DNA of 64,000 nt from VRUE01 sp963807425 (GCA_963807425.1 CAWEBZ010000015.1:1-64000), one strand, 5' to 3'. Shown: positions 45,280-54,425, counted from the first letter of the stretch. A program made the numbers and translations. Notes: generated from the sequence alone by a model not told the origin.

Positions 45280-45374
45280 TCAGGGCACGGTTCGGAGCAA
45301 CCAGCTAAGCGGTGAAGCGGGCGACCGCGAGGGAGTCCCGACGCGGCGGCTAGGCGTGCTGAAGCTGACGATGG

Positions 45375-45495
45375 GACGGGAGGGTCGGTGGAGCCCCCGA
45401 ACGTTTTGCGCGGGAGGAGCACTGCGCAAGAGGCGTCAGCGGCATTGTCTCCATCGACGAGTTGCGAGTGAGGGGGCTCCGCCGACCCTCCCGTC
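45375..45495. repeat. Long-armed hairpin element D
   Basis: Arms of 24 bases (45375-45398 and 45472-45495) pair with a single G-T wobble. A smaller stem (TTGCGC with GCGCAA) lies inside. It begins 14 bases beyond the stop codon of the minus-strand fadD gene. Sequence inside differs from elements A and B, but the layout is the same. Confidence 0.8.
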
Positions 45496-45508
45496 TCCCG
45501 CCACAACC

Positions 45509-47290
45509 TCAGCTCGCGTAGAGCGCCTCGATCTCCTGCTCGTGCTTGCTGGCCACCACCGCCCGCTTGACCTTGAGGGTCGGGGTCAGCTCACCGGTTT
45601 CCTGGGTCAGGTCGCGGGGGAGGATGGCGATCTTCTTGACCTGCTCGACTCGGGCGAACTTCTTGTTGATCTGCGCCACGTGGTCTTCAATCGCTTTGCG
45701 AACCTCTGGATTCGCGGCCAGTTGCTCGGGGTCCTCCGGCAGGCTGTGCTCTTTGGCGTAGGCGACTGCGTCTTCGGGGTCGAGGGTGACCAGGGCGACC
45801 AGGTAGGGCTTGCGGTCGCCGACGACGACGCACTGAGAGACCAGCGGATGCTGCTTGATCTCGTTCTCGAGGTTGGCGGGGGTGATGTTCTTGCCGCCCG
45901 CGGTGATGATGATGTCCTTCTTGCGGCCGGTGATCTTGATGAAGCCGTCGGCGTCGATCTCGCCGATGTCTCCGGTGTGGAGCCAGCCGTCGACGATCGT
46001 CTCTCGGGTCGCCTCCTCGTTCTTGTAATAGCCCTGGAAGACGTTTGGCCCCTTGACCAGGATCTCGCCGTCCTCGGCGATTTTCACCTCGCAGCCGGGG
46101 AACGGTTTGCCGATCGTGCCGATCTTGAAGTCCTCGGGGGTGGAGATCGTCGCAGCGGTCGAGGTCTCGGTCATGCCCCAACCCTCGAGCACGAGGACCC
46201 CGGCGGCGTCGAAGAAGCGCAGGATCTCCGGGTTGATCGGTGCGGCTCCGGAGACGGCGAGTCGCAGCTGGCCGCCGAAGAGGCCGCGGATCTTCGAGAG
46301 CACCTTCTCGTCGGCGAACTTGAACTGCTTGCGCAGCAGGAAGCCGGGCTTTCGCCCCGACCGCTCGGTCTCGCGCATCTTCTTGCCGACTCGGATCGAC
46401 CAGTCGAAGATCGCCTTTTTGAGCCCGCCCTCTTTTTCCATGCCGCTGGTCGCGGCGGTGTAGATCTTCTCGAAGATGCGGGGCACCGAGGGGAAGTAGG
46501 TGGGTTTCAGCTCGGCCAGGTTGGGCAGGATCTTCAGCGGGTCGCGCTCCCAGTAGGCGAGGGTCGCGCCGAGGTCGAAGCTGCCGAGCTGGATCAGCAG
46601 GGCGAAGGAGTGGGCGAGAGGGAGATAGAGGTAGCTGACGTCTTCGTCCTCGATCACGCTGTTCTCGTTGACCATGTCGAGCATTGCCCTGTAGTTGCCG
46701 TGGCTGATGATGCAGCCCTTGGGCGGCCCGGTCGTGCCCGAGGTGTAGATGAAGGTGCATATGTCCTCGGAGGTGACGGCGCCCCAGCGCGCCTCCCAGT
46801 CCGAGACGTCGCCGGCGGCACCCTTCGCCGCCAGGTCCTCGAGCGAGATCGCATCCTCGCTGGAGCCGGTCATCCGCACCACCTGCTCGAGCAGCGGCAG
46901 CCGCTCGCGCACCGCCCGGATCTTCTCCATCTGCTCGTCGTCCTCGACCACGACGATCTTGGCGTCGGAGTTCTCCAGCACGTACTGGCACTCCTCGGGC
47001 GAGTTGGTCTGGTAGATCGGCACCACGACCGCTCCGGCCGAGAGAGCGGCGAAGTCGAAGTAGGTCCACTCGGGACGGGTGTTGCCGAGGATCGAGACCT
47101 TGTCGCCCTTCTCGACCCCGAGCGCGATCAGCCCGAGCGAGAGCGAGCGGACGATCTCGAGCACCTCGTCGAAGCTGCGGTCAACCCACTTATCGTCCTG
47201 CTTGAAGCGCACGGCGGGGGCACTGCCATAGAGCTGAGCAGCGCGCGGAAGCAGATCCGCGAGCGTGGCAGATTTGGTTCCCCGCCCCAT
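45509..47290 (-). CDS. Long-chain fatty acid-CoA ligase (FadD15 type)
   Basis: The 593-residue AMP-binding enzyme activates fatty acids to acyl-CoA via acyl-adenylate. It shows the P-loop TSGTTGPPKG, the motif GWGMTETSTAATIS, the hinge DGWLHTGDIGEID and the catalytic-lysine region GRKKDIIITAGGKNITP with ANLENEIK. The overall build matches FadD15-like ligases of actinobacteria. The ATG lies nine bases after TAGACT, so its transcript may be nearly leaderless. Confidence 0.95.
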   Translation of the reverse strand: MGRGTKSATLADLLPRAAQLYGSAPAVRFKQDDKWVDRSFDEVLEIVRSLSLGLIALGVEKGDKVSILGNTRPEWTYFDFAALSAGAVVVPIYQTNSPEECQYVLENSDAKIVVVEDDEQMEKIRAVRERLPLLEQVVRMTGSSEDAISLEDLAAKGAAGDVSDWEARWGAVTSEDICTFIYTSGTTGPPKGCIISHGNYRAMLDMVNENSVIEDEDVSYLYLPLAHSFALLIQLGSFDLGATLAYWERDPLKILPNLAELKPTYFPSVPRIFEKIYTAATSGMEKEGGLKKAIFDWSIRVGKKMRETERSGRKPGFLLRKQFKFADEKVLSKIRGLFGGQLRLAVSGAAPINPEILRFFDAAGVLVLEGWGMTETSTAATISTPEDFKIGTIGKPFPGCEVKIAEDGEILVKGPNVFQGYYKNEEATRETIVDGWLHTGDIGEIDADGFIKITGRKKDIIITAGGKNITPANLENEIKQHPLVSQCVVVGDRKPYLVALVTLDPEDAVAYAKEHSLPEDPEQLAANPEVRKAIEDHVAQINKKFARVEQVKKIAILPRDLTQETGELTPTLKVKRAVVASKHEQEIEALYAS

Positions 47291-47312
47291 AGCGGGGAAA
47301 GTCTAGTTAACG

Positions 47313-47498
47313 CTAGGCGGTCGGCGCCTCTCGCTGCTGCGCCTTGGTTGGCAGGTTCCGCAGCGAGGATTCGAAGAGGAACTTGTCAATCCGTCCGTGG
47401 AAGATCGGCACGCCCATTTGCATGCACTTGCCGATCACCTCCTGCCGCTTCATCTGAAGCTCCTCGGCAAGCTCGGACGGGGTGAGGTGATTGGCCAC
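47313..47498 (-). CDS. Small helix-turn-helix-like protein
   Basis: The 61-residue protein (LTPSELAEELQMKRQEVIGK, then MQMGVPIFHGRIDKFLFESSL) resembles the short helical module at the N-terminus of translation factor IF-2 or a MerR/excisionase-type DNA-binding helix-turn-helix. It lies 22 bases upstream of fadD on the same strand, so it may be co-transcribed. A TTGACA/TAAATA promoter precedes it. It may be a small regulator; the fold is my inference. Confidence 0.55.
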   Translation of the reverse strand: MANHLTPSELAEELQMKRQEVIGKCMQMGVPIFHGRIDKFLFESSLRNLPTKAQQREAPTA

Positions 47499-47535
47499 GG
47501 CGGACCTCCCAGGTCGTTGAAATCGGGTATGGAGA

Positions 47536-47563
47536 TATTTACCCCCCGAGGCGGACGTGTCAA
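47536..47563 (-). promoter_or_regulatory. Sigma-70-type promoter upstream of small HTH gene and fadD
   Basis: On the minus strand TTGACA (47558-47563) is separated by 16 bases from TAAATA (47536-47541). This is the best consensus promoter in the window. Transcription would begin near 47529, leaving a leader of about 30 bases before ATG 47498. Confidence 0.65.
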
Positions 47564-47609
47564 ACGAATGACCGCACCGACCGGGAAACGGCGGCCGAGA
47601 CCGAGCCGC

Positions 47610-47615
47610 GATAAT
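47610..47615 (+). promoter_or_regulatory. -10 box for leaderless DsbA-like transcript
   Basis: GATAAT lies seven bases before ATG 47623 and there is no ribosome binding site. An ATG at 47614 overlaps the hexamer itself and is therefore unlikely to be the start. Confidence 0.55.
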
Positions 47616-47622
47616 GCACCGG

Positions 47623-48372
47623 ATGGCCGAAGCCGCTCAAGACGGAGGCACGAAACCGGTGGCCGTGCCGATCCCGCGTAAGGGCCGGATCTGGGTAATC
47701 CTCGCTCTCTCGCTGGCGATCCTGGCCCTCGGCTATGGAATCGTCAGCATCTCCACCCAGGAGGCGGGCCGGGAAGTGGTCCGGGTGGCGGGCATCTCCA
47801 ATGCCCAGTCGACTTTCGGCGGAATCCCGCAGGCGGGGGACCGCTTCGGCTCAGCCGACGCCCCGGTCTCGATCCAGGTCTTCAACGACCTGCAGTGCTC
47901 GAGCTGCCGGCAGGACTTTCTCAGCACGATCCCGCAGCTGGCCGAAGACTACGTTCGCCCGGGCGAGGTGAAGCTGCTGATGCGCCACTACTCGGTGGCC
48001 CGCAATCCGCTCGAGCTCGGTTTCTTCGGCGCCGAGGCGGCGGCTCAGCAGGGCTACGGCTGGCAGTACACCTACCTCTTCTTCCGCAACCAGGACGAGG
48101 CCAAACGGTTCGGCGTCGGCGATGAGCTCATGTCCTCATTGGCTGGCTCGATCGGCGAACTGGACGTTCCCGAGTGGGAACGCTACCTCGAGACCGAGAG
48201 CGGCTCGGATGGGCCGATCGCGAAAACGCTCGAGGGCTACAACCAGCTCGGTACCGAGCTCGGCATCCGGACCGGACAGGCGGCGATCGTCAGCGGCCCA
48301 GGGGGCACGGAGACGCTTCAGGACGGCCCGACGCTGAGCCAGATCGAAGCCGCAATCGAGTCGGTCCGGTAG
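47623..48372 (+). CDS. Membrane-anchored DsbA/thioredoxin-like protein
   Basis: The protein (249 residues) has one N-terminal membrane helix (IWVILALSLAILALGYGIVSI, about 23-43) and an extracellular thioredoxin-like DsbA domain with the redox motif CSSC at residues 92 and 95 in FNDLQCSSCRQDF. It likely oxidises or isomerises disulfides of exported proteins, or has a related electron-transfer role. It resembles the DSBA-like (thioredoxin_4) family of actinobacteria. Confidence 0.85.
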   Translation: MAEAAQDGGTKPVAVPIPRKGRIWVILALSLAILALGYGIVSISTQEAGREVVRVAGISNAQSTFGGIPQAGDRFGSADAPVSIQVFNDLQCSSCRQDFLSTIPQLAEDYVRPGEVKLLMRHYSVARNPLELGFFGAEAAAQQGYGWQYTYLFFRNQDEAKRFGVGDELMSSLAGSIGELDVPEWERYLETESGSDGPIAKTLEGYNQLGTELGIRTGQAAIVSGPGGTETLQDGPTLSQIEAAIESVR

Positions 48373-48390
48373 TCGCGGCGCTCGGTCTGG

Positions 48391-48396
48391 GATAAT
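48391..48396 (+). promoter_or_regulatory. -10 box of tRNA-Pro
   Basis: GATAAT lies ten bases before the tRNA 5' end. No consensus -35 is visible at the expected place. Confidence 0.45.
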
Positions 48397-48406
48397 CGCC
48401 GCCTCT

Positions 48407-48480
48407 CGGGGCGTGGCGCAGCCTGGTAGCGCGCACCGTTCGGGTCGGTGAGGTCCCCGGTTCAAATCCGGGCGCCCCGA
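48407..48480 (+). tRNA. tRNA-Pro (anticodon CGG)
   Basis: A complete 74-base cloverleaf is present: acceptor stem CGGGGCG/CGCCCCG, D arm GCGC..GCGC, anticodon stem CACCG/CGGTG with loop TTCGGGT (anticodon CGG, reads CCG), variable AGGTC, and T arm CCCGG/CCGGG around TTCAAAT. The discriminator is A at 48480. CCA is not encoded. Confidence 0.97.
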
Positions 48481-48543
48481 TGAATGCTCCGCGCGCGGGC
48501 TATGCGCGACTTTTGCCCGTGCTCGGGGTCACAGGTGGGCCCT

Positions 48544-49635
48544 ATGCGGAAGCTTCTGCTCATTTCAGCGATCTCTGCGCTTCTGGCGCTCTGCCCGGCG
48601 ACTGCCGGCGCCGCCGGCTTGCCGCAGGGGTTCGTCGGCATCTCCCCGCAGAACGCCGCCAACGCGGAGGACTTCGAGCTGATGGAGATGGCCGGGATCG
48701 ACAGTGTGCGGCTGCCGATGGTCTGGTCGGCGATCCAGGAGAAGAGCAGGGCGATCGCGGACCCAGACTGGACCGGCTTCGATCGCGCGGTCAGACTCGC
48801 CGCCGAGCACGATATGGAGGTGTTCCCATTCCTCTGCGGGGCGCCGGGCTGGGTGACGCCGAACCCGGGCACCGAACCGGTCGTGAACAGCTGGCAACGC
48901 TGGGCCTGGTCCACGTTCCTGCGCGACGCGGTCCGGCGCTACGGTCCCGACGGTGCCTTCTGGGAGGAGAACCCAGGGCTGCCCTTCGTGCCGATCCGCC
49001 GCTGGGAGATCTGGAACGAGGAGAACATCGTCACCTTCTCGGAACGGCCGAGCCCCGTCCGCTTCGCCAGGCTGATTCGCCTCTCGGGCCGGATCCTGCA
49101 CGCCGAAGACCCGGGCTCGAAGGTGATCCTCGGCGGTCTCTTCGGCCGGCCCCTGCAGATCCCACCGAACGTGGCGTCGGGGGACTTCCTCTCTCGCTTC
49201 TACAGGGTGGGGCGGGTCAAGCAGTACTTCGACGGGGTCGCGCTCCATCCCTACGTTGCCGATGCGAGCGCGATGCGCGCCCAGATCACCAATCTGCGCC
49301 GGGTCATGCGTATTCACGGCGATGCCACCACGCCGTTCTACGTGACCGAGCTGGGGTGGGGGTCCGACAGCTTCGAGTCGCGCTGGGAGCGCGGGCTCCA
49401 CGGCCAGGCTCGCCAGCTCGACCGCGCCCTCGCGATGCTGGCCGCGCAGCGCCTGCGCTGGCGGATCCGGGGCGTTTGGTGGTTCTCCTGGACCGACGAG
49501 GTCGGCGCCTGTCAGTTCTGCGACTCGGCCGGCCTGCTGACCGCGAGACGCGAGGCGAAGCCGGCCTGGTACGAGTTCAATTTCTGGACCGGTGGCGATC
49601 CGGACGCCGTGCCGCGGATGGCGTTCGAAGATTGA
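48544..49635 (+). CDS. Secreted clan GH-A glycosidase-like protein
   Basis: The 363-residue product has a signal peptide (residues 1-22) and a probable TIM-barrel domain. The sequence WEIWNEEN has the Asn-Glu pair typical of the acid/base residue in clan GH-A glycosidases, and VTELGWG near the C-terminal third has the position of the nucleophile Glu. The substrate cannot be stated. ATG 48544 follows an AGGTGGG ribosome binding site. Confidence 0.8.
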   Translation: MRKLLLISAISALLALCPATAGAAGLPQGFVGISPQNAANAEDFELMEMAGIDSVRLPMVWSAIQEKSRAIADPDWTGFDRAVRLAAEHDMEVFPFLCGAPGWVTPNPGTEPVVNSWQRWAWSTFLRDAVRRYGPDGAFWEENPGLPFVPIRRWEIWNEENIVTFSERPSPVRFARLIRLSGRILHAEDPGSKVILGGLFGRPLQIPPNVASGDFLSRFYRVGRVKQYFDGVALHPYVADASAMRAQITNLRRVMRIHGDATTPFYVTELGWGSDSFESRWERGLHGQARQLDRALAMLAAQRLRWRIRGVWWFSWTDEVGACQFCDSAGLLTARREAKPAWYEFNFWTGGDPDAVPRMAFED

Positions 49636-49692
49636 TCGCAGCCCTGCCGGGTAGCCGTTCTCGTGGAAGAACCACGAGGAAACGGAGGAACG

Positions 49693-50208
49693 ATGGAGGC
49701 TGCGAGCACGGCGCCGAGCAAGGGAATCTTCGACAGCGCCAACATCGAGTCGCGCGACCAGATCGTCGAGCTGCTCCACAAGGCCTACTGGATGGAGATC
49801 GAGACGGTGATGAGCTATCTCTCCGCATCGGTCAACCTCGACGGCGTGCGGGCGCAGGAGATCAAGGAGTCGCTCACCGAGGACATCGATGAGGAGCTGG
49901 GTCACGCGCGGCGCTTCGCCGAACGGATCAAGGAGCTCTACGGCGTCGTCCCCGGCTCCGAAGACTTCGCTGCCGAACAGCCCTTCCTGCAGCCGCCCAG
50001 CGAGCAGACCGACGTCGTCCACGTGATTCGCGGCGTGATCAAGGCCGAGACCGGGGCGATCGAGCACTACACCCGGGTCATCGAGGAGACCGAGGGGGTC
50101 GACCCGGTTACGCAGGACATGGTGATCGACATCCTCCATGACGAGCAGGGCCACCGTCGTCTTTTCGAGGGGTTCCTGCGCGAGTACGAGCTGGAAGGAA
50201 GGGCCTGA
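49693..50208 (+). CDS. Ferritin-like diiron protein
   Basis: The 171-residue all-helical protein carries ferritin-like diiron ligands: Glu in WMEIETVMSYL, EELGHARR (ExxH), Glu in IKAETGAIEHY and DEQGHRRLF (ExxH). It may store iron or act in oxidative defence, and superoxide dismutase is nearby. GGAGG five bases before ATG 49693 fixes the start; an upstream GTG at 49663 is in frame. It is convergent with the carboxyltransferase gene (12-base gap). Confidence 0.85.
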   Translation: MEAASTAPSKGIFDSANIESRDQIVELLHKAYWMEIETVMSYLSASVNLDGVRAQEIKESLTEDIDEELGHARRFAERIKELYGVVPGSEDFAAEQPFLQPPSEQTDVVHVIRGVIKAETGAIEHYTRVIEETEGVDPVTQDMVIDILHDEQGHRRLFEGFLREYELEGRA

Positions 50209-50220
50209 GCCCTTCGGGGC

Positions 50221-51777
50221 CTACCAGGTGTCGACGAAGCGACGGCTGCGGGCCAGTTCCGGCGCTGCGGCCAGGGTCGAGGCGATCAGCGAGCGCGTCT
50301 CGGAGGGGTCGATCACGTCGTCGATCTCGAACAGCATCGCGGCGTTGAGGGCCTTGGCGTTGTCCTCGGCGGCTGCGGTGAGCTCGCGAACTCGCTGCGC
50401 TCGCTCACCCTCGTCGGCGATCTCCGCCAACTCCTTGCGCAGCGCCAGCTTCACCGCGCCCTCGAGGCCCATCGGGCCGAGGTGGGCGGTCGGCCAGGCC
50501 ACGGTGAGCAGCGGCTCGTGCATGCTGCCGCCGACCATCGCCTGCGCGCCAAGCCCGTAGCCGCGACGCAGGATCACCGCGACAAGGGGGACCTGGAGGG
50601 CCGCACCGGCGACGAGGAGGCGCGAGGTGTGCCTGACGAGGCCGGTCGCCTCTGCCTCAGGGCCGACCATCATCCCGGGGGTGTCGACCAGCGTCACGAC
50701 CGGCAGCCCGAAGGCGTCGCAGAGCTGCAGGAACCTCGCCGCCTTGTCGGCCGCGTCGCTCGTGATCGCCCCTGCCATCTGCTGGGTGTCGTTGGCGATC
50801 ATCCCGAGCGGCCGCCCCTCGATCCTGGCCAGGGCAGTGACCATCTCCGGTGCGAATCGCTCGCGCAGAAAGGTGACCGAGCCCTCGTCGGCCAGGGTCT
50901 TGATGATCGGCTGGACCGCGTAGGCACGCCGTTGGCGCTCGGGTACCAGCGTCCGCAGCTTCTCCTGGTCGGGCTCGGTGCCTGGCGGGGTCGGACCCTG
51001 GAAGTAGGCGAGCAGGCGCTTCGTGGCGGCGACCGCCTCCTGCTCATCGGCAACGGCGAGGTCGATGACCCCGTTGCGGGTCTGCATCGCGACCGGTCCC
51101 ACCTCATCGGGCTCGACCTTGCCCAGGCCACCACCCTCGATCATTGCCGGACCGCCCATGCCGATCGAAGCGTTCTCGGTCGCGACGATCAGGTCGGCGC
51201 AGCCGGCGATCGTCGCGTTTCCTGCGAAGCAGCGACCGGCGACGACCGCGATTCGGGGCACGAGGCCGGAGAGGCGGGCCCAGAGCGCGAACGCCCGTGT
51301 ATCGAGCGCTGAGACGACCGGGTAATCGGTGTCCCCCGGCCGGCCGCCGCCGCCCTCGGCAAAGAAGACGGTGGGCAAGCGCATGCGCTCGATCAGCTCG
51401 AAGAGGCGGTCCTTCTTGCGGTGGCCGAGAGCACCCTGCGTCCCGGCCAGGACCGTGTAATCGTAGGAGAGCACCGCGCAGGCACTGCGCTCCCCGAAGA
51501 GGTCGCCGTTGATGCGGGCAGTCCCGGCAAGGAGGCCATCGGCAGGAGTACGGGCGATCAGCTCCTCGACCTCGCGCCGTCCGCGCTGTGCCGCGATCGC
51601 AAAACGCCCGTACTCGACGAAGGACCCGGTGTCGACCAGGTCGGCGATGTTCTCGCGTGCCGTGCGGCCTCCGCCGGCATGGCGCTTGGCGGTCGCGTCC
51701 GGGCGTGCCTCGTCGTGCGTCAGCGCCCGCCGTCGCAGCACCTCGGCCAGGTCATCGCGCTCCGCGCCGTCGCTCAT
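50221..51777 (-). CDS. Acyl-CoA carboxylase, carboxyltransferase subunit
   Basis: The 518-residue protein has both crotonase-fold halves of a biotin-dependent carboxyltransferase (acetyl/propionyl/methylcrotonyl-CoA type). The N-terminal half contains FAEGGGGRPGDTD, and the C-terminal half contains VTLVDTPGMMVGPEAEATGLV and the RRGYGLGAQAMVGG segment. It transfers CO2 from biotin to an acyl-CoA; the biotin subunit is not in the window. GGAGGGGAG precedes ATG 51777. The fatty acyl substrate is uncertain. Confidence 0.9.
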   Translation of the reverse strand: MSDGAERDDLAEVLRRRALTHDEARPDATAKRHAGGGRTARENIADLVDTGSFVEYGRFAIAAQRGRREVEELIARTPADGLLAGTARINGDLFGERSACAVLSYDYTVLAGTQGALGHRKKDRLFELIERMRLPTVFFAEGGGGRPGDTDYPVVSALDTRAFALWARLSGLVPRIAVVAGRCFAGNATIAGCADLIVATENASIGMGGPAMIEGGGLGKVEPDEVGPVAMQTRNGVIDLAVADEQEAVAATKRLLAYFQGPTPPGTEPDQEKLRTLVPERQRRAYAVQPIIKTLADEGSVTFLRERFAPEMVTALARIEGRPLGMIANDTQQMAGAITSDAADKAARFLQLCDAFGLPVVTLVDTPGMMVGPEAEATGLVRHTSRLLVAGAALQVPLVAVILRRGYGLGAQAMVGGSMHEPLLTVAWPTAHLGPMGLEGAVKLALRKELAEIADEGERAQRVRELTAAAEDNAKALNAAMLFEIDDVIDPSETRSLIASTLAAAPELARSRRFVDTW

Positions 51778-51942
51778 CGGGCTCCCCTCCAGCACGCGCG
51801 CAATGTTCCCAGATGACTCCTGGCATGCCGCGGCGGCCTCTGGCCGAACGGATGGTTTGCGGGAATGCCCAACAGGGGTAGCGAAAAGCCTGAGGTCGAT
51901 GGCTATCCTCGGTGCCGCGGGGAACAAGCTCCCGGCGGAACG

Positions 51943-52791
51943 ATGCGCTCCAAGCCAGACAGTTCGACGATGAGCGAGAAGCCCAAGGGGCTCCAGATGA
52001 CACTTCCCGCGAGAGCAGAGAACGTTGCGCTGGTCCGCCACGCGCTGGCCGGCTTGGCCGAGGAGATCGGGATGGACGAGCCCGGGCTGGCGGACCTCAA
52101 GACAGTCGTCACCGAGGCCTGCATGAACGTCGTGGTCCATGCCTATAACGGCGAGGTCGGCCCGCTCAGCGTCGAGGCCGAGCCCGATTCGGATGGACTG
52201 ACGATTGCCGTGCGGGACGAGGGCATTGGGATCAGGCCCCAGGCCGACCCCGAGCGTCCCAGCCTGCGCCTCGGCCTTTCTCTGATCGCGGCGCTTTCCG
52301 GCAGCTTCGCGATCTCCGGCGGGCTGGACCGGGGGACCGAGGTGAGGATGCGCCTGCCGCTCCGCGGGGGCGGCTCCAACGGCAGCGGCCAGGCGGTCGC
52401 TGTCAAACCATCCCTCGCCGACGAGACCGAGATCGTGATCGGGCGCTCCGAGCTGCTCGGGCCGGTGCTCGGGCGCGTGATCGGTGCGGTGGCGGCGCGA
52501 CAAGACCTTCCCATCGACCGGGTGTCCGACGCGGTTCTGGTCAGCGACGCGATCGCGGCGGCTGCCCCGCCTCGCTTCGTCGACGGACGGGTGCGGTTGG
52601 GCCTGGACGATCGCGAGGGGCTCCAACTGCGCCTCGGCCCGATGGAGGAGGGCGGTGCCGAGCGGGTCCGCGAGGCGCTCGGGGTGCCTGAGGTCGGCGG
52701 TTCGCTGGAGGCGCTGGTCGACGAGCTGGCGGTCGAGACCTCGGCCGACGGCGAATACCTGATCATCCGTTTCACCGGCGCCAGCTCCTAG
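51943..52791 (+). CDS. Two-lobed RsbW-like anti-sigma/ATP-binding protein
   Basis: The N-terminal lobe (about 15-140) is a GHKL-type ATPase of the RsbW/SpoIIAB kind, with N-box LKTVVTEACMNVVVHAY and G1 box VRDEGIGI. The C-terminal lobe (about 155-280) has a similar helix-strand layout but no intact ATP motifs, so it looks like a degenerate second copy. It probably binds the SigB-type factor encoded convergently eight bases away. ATG 51943 has GGCGGA upstream; ATG 51970 is an alternative. Confidence 0.85.
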   Translation: MRSKPDSSTMSEKPKGLQMTLPARAENVALVRHALAGLAEEIGMDEPGLADLKTVVTEACMNVVVHAYNGEVGPLSVEAEPDSDGLTIAVRDEGIGIRPQADPERPSLRLGLSLIAALSGSFAISGGLDRGTEVRMRLPLRGGGSNGSGQAVAVKPSLADETEIVIGRSELLGPVLGRVIGAVAARQDLPIDRVSDAVLVSDAIAAAAPPRFVDGRVRLGLDDREGLQLRLGPMEEGGAERVREALGVPEVGGSLEALVDELAVETSADGEYLIIRFTGASS

Positions 52792-52798
52792 CTCTCCG

Positions 52799-53602
52799 CT
52801 ACTGCTGTTCCTCCTCGACCCGCTCGCGGATGCGTGCCAGAGAGCGGCGCAGGATGCGCGAGACGTGCATCTGTGAGTGGCCGATCTGCTCGGCTATCTG
52901 CGACTGGGTCAGATCCTCGACGAAGCGCAGTCGCAGGACCAGCCGCTCGCGCTCGTCGAGGTGCGGAAGGACCGCCTCCAGGGCGATCCTTCCCTCGACC
53001 AGGTCGTAGCCCTCATCCTCGGCGCCAACCCACTGGGCGGGAGCCGTACCGGCGGAGTCGTCCTCGTTGGCCGGCTGCTCGAGGGAGACCGTGCGGCGAT
53101 TGTTGTTCGCCTCCAGCACCTCGAGCACGTCGGTTTGCTCCAGCTCGAGACGCTCCGCGATCTCGCCGACCGAAGGAGATCGCTGCAGCTGCTTGGTCAG
53201 CTCGGTGATCGCTTTGTCGACCTCGGCGATGCGGTCGTGGAGGCCGCGAGGGACACGTACGGTCCAGACCCGGTCGCGAAAGTGGCGCTTCAGCTCGCCG
53301 AGGATCGTCGGCGTGGCGAATGCGGTGAACGGGATGCCTCGCTCGGGGTCGAAGCGGTCGACGGCGTTGAGGAGGCCCAGGTTTGCGACCTGGAGAAGAT
53401 CGTCGAAGGGCTCGCTGGCACCCCGGTAGCGCAGGGCCAGGCGCTTGGCAAAGGGCAGGTTGCGGCGCACCAGCTCCTCGCGTATCGCTGGATCGCCGGA
53501 GGCGGTGAACTTCTTCCAGAGGGCCTGTTCAGTGGCAAGCTGATCCTCCGCCCCGGGGCCCGGGGCGGAGCTCTCTCCCTCTTTGTGCCGCTTGGGTGTC
53601 AT
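52799..53602 (-). CDS. SigB/SigF-family RNA polymerase sigma factor
   Basis: The 267-residue sigma factor has region 2 (FAKRLALRYRGASEPFDDLLQVANLGLLNAVDRFD, visible in part as DDLLQVANLGLLNAVDRFD), region 3 (VPRGLHDRIAEVDKAITEL) and region 4 with the helix-turn-helix LTQSQIAEQIGHSQMHVSR. It belongs to the group 3 general-stress/sporulation type. ATG 53602 is seven bases after CATTTT, a weak -10. The convergent RsbW-like gene is its likely antagonist. Confidence 0.95.
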   Translation of the reverse strand: MTPKRHKEGESSAPGPGAEDQLATEQALWKKFTASGDPAIREELVRRNLPFAKRLALRYRGASEPFDDLLQVANLGLLNAVDRFDPERGIPFTAFATPTILGELKRHFRDRVWTVRVPRGLHDRIAEVDKAITELTKQLQRSPSVGEIAERLELEQTDVLEVLEANNNRRTVSLEQPANEDDSAGTAPAQWVGAEDEGYDLVEGRIALEAVLPHLDERERLVLRLRFVEDLTQSQIAEQIGHSQMHVSRILRRSLARIRERVEEEQQ

Positions 53603-53816
53603 CGCAGTCAAAATGCCAGGCCTGCGCCTAGCGGATGCCGCCCTCGAGCCATGACCAAGCCGTGCAGCGCTCTCCAACCGTACTCGGTCCATACCCTGGG
53701 CGAGGGGAGTTCAAGCCAGGGTGTGGGCCGGCCGGTCGCCGGGTAGCCGACAGCCCCACGGCGCTAGGCTCCAGCCAACTTCGATTCCCGACCAGTCCGA
53801 CCAGGAGGACGACCAG

Positions 53817-54422
53817 ATGGCCTTTTCGGTTCCCGACCTGCCCTACGCATACGACGCGCTCGAGCCCCACATCGACGAGGCGACGATGCGTGTCCACCAC
53901 GACAAGCACCACCAGGCCTACGTCGACAAGGCGAACGCGGCCCTGGAGGGGACCGAGTGGGCCGATCGCGACGTCGAGGACGTGCTGCGCAATCTCTCGA
54001 GCCTTCCCGGCGACAAGCAAGGGCCCGTCCGCAACAACGCCGGCGGCCACTACAACCACAGCCTCTTCTGGCAGATGCTCAGCCCAGACGGCGGTGGCGA
54101 GCCGGGAGGAGAGCTCGGCTCGGCGATCGCCGAGACCTTTGGCTCCCTCGACTCCTTCAAGGACGAGTTCAAGAACGCCGGCATCGCTCGCTTCGGCTCC
54201 GGCTGGGCCTGGCTGGTCAAGGACAACTCCGGCCTCGCCGTCGTCTCGACCCCGAACCAGGACTCGCCGCTGTCCGACGGCAGCGTGCCGCTGCTCGGCT
54301 GCGACGTCTGGGAGCACGCCTACTACCTCAAGTACCAGAACAAGCGCCCGGACTACATCGACGCCTTCTGGAACGTCGTCAACTGGGATTACGTCGGCCA
54401 GCGCCTCGCCGACGCGGGCTGA
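53817..54422 (+). CDS. Superoxide dismutase (Mn/Fe type)
   Basis: The 201-residue enzyme has the metal ligands His (HHDKHHQAYV), His (GGHYNHSLFW), Asp and His (DVWEHAYYLKYQNKRPDYI). The GGHYNH motif and the downstream PNQDSPL context favour manganese, though cambialistic use is possible. An AGGAGGA ribosome binding site precedes the ATG. It dismutates superoxide in the cytoplasm. Confidence 0.97.
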   Translation: MAFSVPDLPYAYDALEPHIDEATMRVHHDKHHQAYVDKANAALEGTEWADRDVEDVLRNLSSLPGDKQGPVRNNAGGHYNHSLFWQMLSPDGGGEPGGELGSAIAETFGSLDSFKDEFKNAGIARFGSGWAWLVKDNSGLAVVSTPNQDSPLSDGSVPLLGCDVWEHAYYLKYQNKRPDYIDAFWNVVNWDYVGQRLADAG

Positions 54423-54425
54423 GCG

